From Subtercola boreus (GTDB lineage Bacteria > Actinomycetota > Actinomycetes > Actinomycetales > Microbacteriaceae): a stretch of DNA of 64,000 nucleotides. The DNA is taken from positions 62,001 to 126,000 of the forward strand of contig NZ_VFOO01000002.1 in the NCBI RefSeq assembly GCF_006716115.1, given 5' to 3'. Position 1 is the first letter of the stretch. Every line of letters starts with the position of its first letter. The notes beneath the pieces were generated by a model, which saw only the letters and a list, made by a program, of their open reading frames with translations, had not been told where the DNA came from and ran no database searches. The position numbers and the translations under genes were made by a program. Shown here one piece after another: positions 58,316-64,000 of the stretch.

Positions 58316-59560
58316 ATGAGGTTCTGGTCCGGGCTTGACCGGGTGGTGCTGATCCTGTGCATCACGGAGGTCGTGAGCTGGGGGAGTCTCTATTACTCGC
58401 TGCCGGCGGCGGTCGGGGCGATCAGCGCCGATACCGGGTGGACGATCGTCACCATCACCGCCTGCTTCTCCGCCGGGTTGGTGGTCTCAGCGGTCGTCGG
58501 TGTGGCCGTCGGCCGCATCCTTGACCGGTGGGGGCCGCGCATCGTCATGACCGCAGGGTCAGTTCTTGCCACGGCAGGACTTCTCGCTTTGGCTAACGCC
58601 ACGACGGTTACCGGGTTCCTCGCTGCGTGGCTCGTCATCGGTATCGCCCAGGCAGCGGTGCTGTACCAGCCCGCGTTCACCGTCATCGCCCGGCATTACG
58701 GCGCCGATCGCGACAAGCCCATGCTGATCCTCACCCTCGCCGGCGGTTTGGCGTCAACAATCTTCGTGCCGATCACCCTCGGTCTTCTTACCGCGCTGGA
58801 TTGGCGCACCACCTACCTTGTGCTCGCTGGCGTCCTCGCTGTCGTGACCATCCCCCTTCACCTGCTGCTCCCGACAACCCGAGACACTAAGGCTCAACCC
58901 GTGGCGCCGGAGCGGGGACGGCAGGGGCCGGTCGTGAAATCGCGGCAGTTCGTGTTCCTGGCGGCGGGGATCACCGTGATGACGTTCAGCGCCTACGCCG
59001 TCACTCTGAACCTGCTGCCCCTCGTCGTGGAGCGCGGCTATTCCGCGGCGGTCGCTGCTACCGCGTTCGCTCTCGTAGGCGTCGGACAGGTCATCGGCCG
59101 TATCGGCCTCACCGTGCTGACAAGAACAGTGCGACCCCAGCACAGACCGTTCGTTGTGGGAGTGTTCGTTGCGGTGACCTTGGCGCTGTTCGCGGTCATC
59201 CCGGGGCCGGTCTGGATGATTGCGGTCGTGTCGCTTCTTGCCGGGGCGGCGCGCGGTGCGCTCACGCTGGTGCAGGCCACCGCCGTGCCGACCAGATGGG
59301 GCAATGCCCGGCTGGGGGAGCTGAACGGGGTGTTCTCCGCTCCGATCACTGCTGCGACCGCACTTGCCCCCGTCGCCGGGGCGGCCCTGGCCACCGGACT
59401 AACGTCCTACCCGGTGGCTGCAGCAGTTTTTGCGGGTGTCGCTGTCGCGGGTGCCGTTTGCGCATTCTTTGCCGATCGGCAGTCGTCCCGGCCCACCCGT
59501 AACCCCTCCCAAGGCGAGCTAGCGGATGAGGGTCAGCGGCTGGCGGCAACCGATACCTGA
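58316..59560 (+). CDS. MFS transporter of the ars cluster
   Basis: A 414-residue major facilitator protein with 12 hydrophobic helices and a loop motif GRILDRWGPRIVM between helices 2 and 3. Nine bases after the ArsO-like gene, so co-transcribed. MFS exporters in ars islands move organic arsenicals or thioarsenic compounds (ArsJ, ArsK types); the family alone does not say which. Its 3' end overlaps the convergent arsenite exporter by 28 bases. Confidence 0.82.
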   Translation: MRFWSGLDRVVLILCITEVVSWGSLYYSLPAAVGAISADTGWTIVTITACFSAGLVVSAVVGVAVGRILDRWGPRIVMTAGSVLATAGLLALANATTVTGFLAAWLVIGIAQAAVLYQPAFTVIARHYGADRDKPMLILTLAGGLASTIFVPITLGLLTALDWRTTYLVLAGVLAVVTIPLHLLLPTTRDTKAQPVAPERGRQGPVVKSRQFVFLAAGITVMTFSAYAVTLNLLPLVVERGYSAAVAATAFALVGVGQVIGRIGLTVLTRTVRPQHRPFVVGVFVAVTLALFAVIPGPVWMIAVVSLLAGAARGALTLVQATAVPTRWGNARLGELNGVFSAPITAATALAPVAGAALATGLTSYPVAAAVFAGVAVAGAVCAFFADRQSSRPTRNPSQGELADEGQRLAATDT

Positions 59561-60522
59561 CCGGTGTTCCGGGTCAGGCGCGGGACGAGGCGAACCAAGA
59601 TGACCATCCCGACGAGTTCCACGAGAGTTTGGGTGACCACGGCCAGCGGCGCGATCGATAACGCTGCCGGCAGCGCGAGAGCGAGCGGAAGGACCACCAA
59701 CGAGTTCCTCGTCGACACGGAGAACATCACCGCCCGAGTTGCCGGAACGTCCAGTCGTGCAGTTCGGCCAGCAAGGAGGCCGATCGCGACCATGATGACC
59801 AGGAATGCGGCGTACAGCGGGATCACGCGGATGAGGGCACCGGCTTGGCTGCCGACCGCGGCGATCTGGGAACCAATCACCACGGCGAGGGTGGCCATCA
59901 TCAGCGGAACCATCCCAGCCGCCATCACGCTCTCGATTGCAGCGCCGGCCCGGTGTCGCCGGGCTATGGCTTGAACGATCGCGGCGGCAGCCAGCGGGAC
60001 GGCGATCAGGACCAGGAACGCTTCGACGAACGGGCCGATCTCGATCAGTTCGACCGCGTCAGCGCCCGCGAACAGAAACAGGTACATCGGGAGGAGCAGG
60101 ATCTGCAGCAGCATCAGGAGCGGTGCCGCCGCGAGGAGGCGGGCCCGGGCGCCGCCGGCGAGTCCGGTGAACACGATGACGTAGTCCACGCACGGCGTGA
60201 GCAGCACCAGCAGCAGCCCGAGCAGGAGGCCCCGGTCATCGGCGACGAAGCGCGACAACCCGAACACCACGGCCGGGACGAGGACGAAGTTGCCGATGAG
60301 AACGGTGCCGAGGAAGCGGACATCTCGAAATGCTCGACCGACCTCGATCAGTGGCACTCCGAGGAAGGTTGCGAACAGCAGCAGGGCGAGGACCGGGTTG
60401 ATCGACGCTGCGAGCGTCGGCGCGATCTGGGGTGCTGCCAATCCCACTGCGACCCCGATACCGATCGCGACGATGTACAGCGGAACCTGGTGCTGATCCC
60501 ACCACTCCGCCGCCGTCTTCAC
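59533..60522 (-). CDS. arsenite efflux protein, Acr3/BASS-like
   Basis: A 329-residue protein with about ten helices of the bile acid/sodium symporter superfamily. LLVLLTPCVDYVIVFTGLAGG resembles the conserved cysteine segment of Acr3 (TPC-D-VxVFT), and VFGLSRFVADDRGLLLGLLLV and MFSVSTRNSLVVLPLALALP are further family features. It exports arsenite and perhaps antimonite. GTG 60522 is the start. It is 43 bases downstream of arsC and runs with the arsR-arsC fusion and arsC in one direction. Confidence 0.87.
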   Translation of the reverse strand: MKTAAEWWDQHQVPLYIVAIGIGVAVGLAAPQIAPTLAASINPVLALLLFATFLGVPLIEVGRAFRDVRFLGTVLIGNFVLVPAVVFGLSRFVADDRGLLLGLLLVLLTPCVDYVIVFTGLAGGARARLLAAAPLLMLLQILLLPMYLFLFAGADAVELIEIGPFVEAFLVLIAVPLAAAAIVQAIARRHRAGAAIESVMAAGMVPLMMATLAVVIGSQIAAVGSQAGALIRVIPLYAAFLVIMVAIGLLAGRTARLDVPATRAVMFSVSTRNSLVVLPLALALPAALSIAPLAVVTQTLVELVGMVILVRLVPRLTRNTGQVSVAASR

Positions 60523-60565
60523 CCGTCCAGCCTAGGCCCGGACAAAATCCGGGATCGATGTCACC

Positions 60566-60964
60566 TCAGCGGGATAGGAGGTCGGTTTGGATCTGCGCGG
60601 CGACAGCGTCGCGGAGCGGCCGGACGGCGTCGGTGTCCCACGCTTCCGGGTTCGGGAAGGACCATTCGAGGATCTCACCGCGCGGCGTCGACGGCAGGGC
60701 GAGTCCGGGCTTCATCAGCACCACGATGTCCGCGTCTTCGAGATCGGCGGTCGTGACCGCGCGCGGGACGTTGCCGGAGATGTCGACACCCAGCTCCGCG
60801 ACGGTCGCGGCGACGGCCGGGTTCACTTCACCGGCCGGTGAGAGTCCGGCGGAGGTGGCGGTGAACCGGTCGCCGGCGAGGTGGTCGAGGAGGGCTGCGC
60901 CGAGTTGGGAGCGGCCGGCGTTGTGCTGGCAGATGAACAAGACGGTCGGTGCGGTGGAGCTCAT
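60566..60964 (-). CDS. arsC: arsenate reductase, single-cysteine LMW-PTPase type
   Basis: A 132-residue low-molecular-weight phosphatase-fold protein with the P-loop CQHNAGRS (C12 to R18) after VLFI. It lacks the second and third cysteines of thioredoxin-linked ArsC, so it matches the actinobacterial enzymes that form a mycothiol-arsenate adduct resolved by mycoredoxin. It reduces As(V) to As(III) for the exporter downstream. A redoxin of suitable type is encoded at 32315. Located 17 bases after the arsR-arsC fusion gene. Confidence 0.9.
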   Translation of the reverse strand: MSSTAPTVLFICQHNAGRSQLGAALLDHLAGDRFTATSAGLSPAGEVNPAVAATVAELGVDISGNVPRAVTTADLEDADIVVLMKPGLALPSTPRGEILEWSFPNPEAWDTDAVRPLRDAVAAQIQTDLLSR

Positions 60965-60980
60965 GGTGGTCTTTTCTGGT

Positions 60981-61655
60981 TCAGGAGGCGATCAGGCGGG
61001 GAGCAAGGTCATCGATGCGGTGCTGCAGGTCGTCGAAGGCGGCATCGAACGCGGCATCGGTGCCGATTCGTACGGGGTCGGGGACCGACCAGTGCGCTCC
61101 TCCGCGGGGGCCGAGTTCTTCGTGCGCGTTATCGCACACGGTCACCACGTAGTCATCAGGCTCGAGCACATCAACGAGGTTCCGCGGCGGGGCGGTCGGC
61201 AGGGTCAGCGCATGCCGGTTCGCGGCCCTCGTGGCGCCGGGAGCGATTTGTTCGGCCGGGTGTGTGCCAGCGGACGCAGCGGGGATGCTACTGACCTTGT
61301 TCCATAGCGCGGCGGCGAGCTGGGAACGCGCCGAATTCGCAGTGCAAACGAACAGCACCCGTCTGGCTGAACCCGTGATCTCGGGCACCAGCCCTTCCAG
61401 CGCGTGGTCTGTGAGTCGGATGTAGCTGCGTCGCTTGTCTGCCTCGGAACGGTGCCGGGTGAGCATCCCGACCGATTCGAGCACATTCAGATGATGGGTG
61501 ACCAGATTCGGTCGCATCCCCAGGACGTCACTGATTTCGGAGGGGGCCAGCTCGCCCACGGTCAACAGGTCAACGACCTGGAGCCTTGCCGGGTCGCTGA
61601 GCGCAGCGTGCTTCGCAGCCCGAGCCATCACATCCGCACTTCGCTCAATGTTCAT
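60981..61655 (-). CDS. ArsR-ArsC fusion (repressor plus phosphatase-like domain)
   Basis: A 224-residue fusion from ATG 61655. Residues 1-92 are an ArsR-type HTH (RAAKHAALSDPARLQVVDLL, MRPNLVTHHLNVLESVGML). Residues 97-224 are an LMW-PTPase/ArsC domain with CTANSARS (C104 to R110) and a later YVVTVCDNAHEEL. The repressor half lacks an obvious thiol metal site, so the ArsC half may sense arsenate. Similar fusions occur in actinobacterial ars clusters. It starts the arsRC-arsC-acr3 operon, divergent from the FAD oxidoreductase. Confidence 0.87.
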   Translation of the reverse strand: MNIERSADVMARAAKHAALSDPARLQVVDLLTVGELAPSEISDVLGMRPNLVTHHLNVLESVGMLTRHRSEADKRRSYIRLTDHALEGLVPEITGSARRVLFVCTANSARSQLAAALWNKVSSIPAASAGTHPAEQIAPGATRAANRHALTLPTAPPRNLVDVLEPDDYVVTVCDNAHEELGPRGGAHWSVPDPVRIGTDAAFDAAFDDLQHRIDDLAPRLIAS

Positions 61656-61658
61656 TGC

Positions 61659-61674
61659 TTCAATATTGACTGAA
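61659..61674. promoter_or_regulatory. operator-like palindrome between arsR-arsC fusion and oxidoreductase
   Basis: TTCA-ATATTGAC-TGAA with the perfect decamer TCAATATTGA inside, four bases upstream of the arsR-arsC start. Similar ATTGA half-sites occur in the other ars operator at 56910. Confidence 0.55.
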
Positions 61675-61722
61675 CTATCTGGATCGGTCAAGATGGGGCG
61701 ACATCCAGATGAATGAGGACTG

Positions 61723-63123
61723 ATGCATCTTGTAGCTATCGGCGGAAGCGACGCCGGAATCTCCACCGCACTCCGCGCCCGCGAACTCGACCCATCCGTT
61801 GACGTGACCATTGTCGTCGCGGACTCGTACCCGAACTTCTCGATCTGCGGGATCCCGTACTACTTCTCCCGCGAAGTGAACCCGTGGCAGTCCCTCGCGC
61901 ACCGAACCCACGCAGACCTCGAAGCGACCGGGATGCAGCTCCGCCTCGACACCCTCGCAACCGGAATTGACGTCGACAACCGCAGACTCACCGTCCGGGA
62001 TGCGACGGGTGAGGAGTCGACGATCGCGTACGACGAGCTCATGGTCGGTACCGGAGCATCCCCGTCGACTGCAGGGATCACGGGTGTCGGCCCTGATGGG
62101 CTCGGACCCGACGACGGGGTGCATGTGCTTCATTCGATGGGTGACACTTTCGCGCTCGAACGGTATCTCGACGAGCACCAGCCCGAAACCGCGATCATCG
62201 TCGGCGCCGGCTACGTCGGCCTCGAGATGGCGGAAGCGCTCACCGTCCGCGGCCTGAAAGTCACCCAGCTGCAGCGCGGCCCCGAAGTCCTCTCGACCCT
62301 CGACCCAGAGCTCGCCTCCCTGGTGCACGACGAGCTCACACGGCACGGCGTCGACGTCGTCACGAACGCCCGCGTCCAGGGCGTCACCCGCACCGACGGC
62401 CGCCTCACCGTCACCGGCTTCGAAAACGCCGAAGGATTCACCCGTACCTCGGACCTGGTGCTCCTCGTCGTCGGTGTGCGCCCAAACACCAGCCTCCTCA
62501 CCGATGCCGGCGCGACCACAGGTGCGGGCGGCGCGGTCGTCGTCGACGAGCAGATGCGCACCGGCTTGCCGAACGTGTGGGCCGCCGGTGACGGGGTCGT
62601 CACCCACCACCGCCTCCTCGGCATCACCTATCTGCCGCTCGGTACGACCGCGCACAAGCAGGGCCGGGTCGCCGGCGAGAACGCGATCGGCGGGAACGCC
62701 CGGTTCGCCGGCAGCCTCGGCACCCAGGTCGTGAAGGTGTTTGACCTCGTCGCCGCGCGAACTGGGCTCCGCGACCACGAAGCCACAGCTTTAAGCTACT
62801 CGCCGCTGTCGGGGACCGCGATCGCGGATGACCACAAGGCGTACTACCCGGGTGCGAAACCGCTCAGCATCCGCATCACCGGCAACACCACCAACGCTCT
62901 CCTTCTTGGAGCGCAGCTCGTCGGAGCCCGCGGCGCCGAGATCGCCAAACGCGTCGACACCTACGCTGTTGCCCTGCATCACGGGATGACCGTCGACGCG
63001 ATGAGCGACCTCGACCTCTCGTACACGCCGCCGCTCGGATCGCCGTGGGACGCAGTTCAGGTCGCCACGCAGGCGTGGAGTAGCGAGCTGCGTATACGGT
63101 CCGCGGTCGCAGCTGTTCTTTAG
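61723..63123 (+). CDS. FAD/NAD(P)-dependent disulfide reductase-like protein
   Basis: A 466-residue protein of the NADH oxidase/CoA-disulfide reductase group. FAD site VAIGGSDAGISTALRARE; redox cysteine in FSICGIPYYFSRE (position of the CoADR/Nox catalytic Cys); NAD site AIIVGAGYVGLEMAEAL; second FAD site VWAAGDGV; and a C-terminal dimerisation domain. A thiol reductase next to ars genes probably restores low-molecular thiols used in arsenate reduction. Divergent from the fusion gene, so likely arsenic-controlled. The initiator ATG follows TGAGGAC. Confidence 0.85.
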   Translation: MHLVAIGGSDAGISTALRARELDPSVDVTIVVADSYPNFSICGIPYYFSREVNPWQSLAHRTHADLEATGMQLRLDTLATGIDVDNRRLTVRDATGEESTIAYDELMVGTGASPSTAGITGVGPDGLGPDDGVHVLHSMGDTFALERYLDEHQPETAIIVGAGYVGLEMAEALTVRGLKVTQLQRGPEVLSTLDPELASLVHDELTRHGVDVVTNARVQGVTRTDGRLTVTGFENAEGFTRTSDLVLLVVGVRPNTSLLTDAGATTGAGGAVVVDEQMRTGLPNVWAAGDGVVTHHRLLGITYLPLGTTAHKQGRVAGENAIGGNARFAGSLGTQVVKVFDLVAARTGLRDHEATALSYSPLSGTAIADDHKAYYPGAKPLSIRITGNTTNALLLGAQLVGARGAEIAKRVDTYAVALHHGMTVDAMSDLDLSYTPPLGSPWDAVQVATQAWSSELRIRSAVAAVL

Positions 63124-63282
63124 CAGCCTGCTGACGCCCGGTGACGAGCCGTCGTTTGTCAAACCGAATTAGCGCGGCGCAACTTTACCGCCATGCAGTA
63201 TCTCCGAAGTGGACTTCGTGGGCACTCGTCACGGTGACTGTAGGCGGTGTTCGTTGCGGTTTTGACACCAAAGCCCGGTCGG
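63124..63282. other. intergenic region before the iron transporter gene
   Basis: About 160 bases with no gene seen; ends in the IdeR-like box. Confidence 0.35.
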
Positions 63283-63301
63283 TGAGGGTAGCCTTACCTT
63301 G
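63283..63301 (+). promoter_or_regulatory. IdeR/DtxR-like iron box
   Basis: TGAGGGTAGCCTTACCTTG matches the DtxR/IdeR consensus TTAGGTTAGSCTAACCTAA at most positions and lies 33 bases upstream of the binding-protein start, where it would repress under iron-rich conditions. Confidence 0.75.
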
Positions 63302-63334
63302 CCCGTAAATATGAGTGTGAAGTCCAAGGAATCC

Positions 63335-64000
63335 ATGAAACGCCTGCCTGTCATCGTTGCCGTCTCTTTAGCTGTTGCTTTCGCCTTGTCCGCCTGTGCC
63401 GTATCGGGGTCAACGCCGACTGCTTCTGGCGACTCCACGTCTCTCGCGGGCTCGTCGATCACGGTGTACAACGCTCAGCACGAAGAGCTCACCCAAGCGT
63501 GGGCCGACGCGTTCACGGCGCAGACCGGGGTGACAGTTACCCTCCGTAACGGCGACGACTCCGAGCTGTCGAACCAGCTCGTGGCCGAAGGCGCGGCCTC
63601 CCCGGCCGATGTGTTCTTGACCGAGAACTCGCCGGCGATGTCGCTGGTTGAGAACGCGGGACTCTTCGCCGATGTCGACGCGTCGACACTGGCTCAGGTG
63701 CCGGGTGACTACCGGCCGTCGACCGCGAAGTGGACCGGCATCGCGGCCCGCTCTACGGTACTGGTCTACAACCCGTCGTTGCTGACTGAGGGTGATCTCC
63801 CTGCATCTCTCAGCGACCTTGCCGACCCAGCCTGGAAAGGTCGTTGGGCAGCATCGCCCGGCGGAGCGGACTTCCAGGCGATCGTCTCGGCCTACCTCGA
63901 CCTGAAGGGTTCCGACCAGACGTTGGCGTGGCTTGAAGCGATGAAGTCGAACTACGTTGACTACAAGGGGAACAGCACGGTCATGAAGGCCGTCAATGCC
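63335..64000 (+). CDS. iron(III) ABC transporter substrate-binding lipoprotein (partial)
   Basis: The gene runs off the window end; 222 residues are visible. ATG 63335 follows AAGGA; an in-frame ATG at 63311 is possible. Signal helix with lipobox LSAC, then an extracellular solute-binding domain of the Fbp type: SITVYNAQHEELTQAWADAF, DVFLTENSPAMSLVENAGLF, GIAARSTVLVYNP, LADPAWKGRWAASPGGADFQ. These bind ferric iron for an FbpABC-type importer, whose permease and ATPase genes should follow. The IdeR-like box upstream supports iron control. Confidence 0.85.
   Translation, partial: MKRLPVIVAVSLAVAFALSACAVSGSTPTASGDSTSLAGSSITVYNAQHEELTQAWADAFTAQTGVTVTLRNGDDSELSNQLVAEGAASPADVFLTENSPAMSLVENAGLFADVDASTLAQVPGDYRPSTAKWTGIAARSTVLVYNPSLLTEGDLPASLSDLADPAWKGRWAASPGGADFQAIVSAYLDLKGSDQTLAWLEAMKSNYVDYKGNSTVMKAVNA

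Overview
The window is high-GC DNA with actinobacterial gene content: an SCO6880-type conjugation ATPase set, a CmtR-type cadmium sensor, a single-cysteine ArsC of the mycothiol-dependent kind, and an IdeR-like box. Gene content and style suggest a member of Microbacteriaceae (Microbacterium or a relative), but this is inference. Replication, partition and conjugation genes sit together with several metal-resistance operons, so the window is most simply read as a large part of one conjugative metal-resistance plasmid. Both ends run off the window; the last gene is cut at base 64000.

Region 1 (1-9.2 kb) looks like the plasmid leading region: an ArdC-like antirestriction protein, a DUF3846-like protein, a ParB-like protein, a YhcG/DUF1016 nuclease, a protein with a HEPN-like motif and a DprA-like protein. 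Three of these genes (ardC-like, DUF3846-like, dprA-like) are preceded by copies of one structured 200-300 bp element. Its core hairpin changes stem sequence completely between copies while its loop motif stays the same. All three genes point towards the probable oriT (about 9.3 kb), the geometry expected if the transferred strand is their template.

Region 2 (9.2-23.8 kb) is the transfer module. A MobC-like protein, a MOBP-type relaxase and a coiled-coil protein lie on the plus strand. After a nucleotidyltransferase/XRE toxin-antitoxin pair comes a long minus-strand type IV secretion operon: lipoprotein, cell-wall hydrolase, VirB2-like, VirB8-like, TrbL/VirB6-like, SCO6880, VirB4-like, VirD4/TraG-like, DUF4913. 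A consensus-like promoter lies at 23.9 kb, next to a divergent XRE / ImmA-IrrE / seven-helix membrane protein cassette that may control it.

Region 3 (26-33.5 kb) is plasmid maintenance: a primase-polymerase-type Rep whose leader is duplicated in front of a 67-residue ORF, about 30 contiguous octamer repeats followed by parA and a ribbon-helix-helix partner (a type Ib partition locus), a glutaredoxin, and an SSB with a probable internal translation start.

Region 4 (33.5-64 kb) is metal and redox cargo: ResB/DUF3093, a ChaA-type antiporter broken by an in-frame amber codon, a zinc-ribbon protein, czcD plus a CzrA/SmtB-like sensor, a minus-strand operon (M23 peptidase, LspA, DsbA-like, TlpA-like, CcdA, CopD-CtaG, CopC, CtaG), a ZIP transporter, an Lnt operon, a CmtR/CtpG-like cadmium system, and an arsenic island (ArsN-like acetyltransferase, ArsR, flavoprotein, MFS, arsenite exporter, ArsC, ArsR-ArsC fusion, FAD oxidoreductase). 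It ends in an iron-ABC binding protein behind an IdeR-like box. The logic appears to be metal efflux, periplasmic copper handling, thiol repair and lipoprotein maturation carried together.
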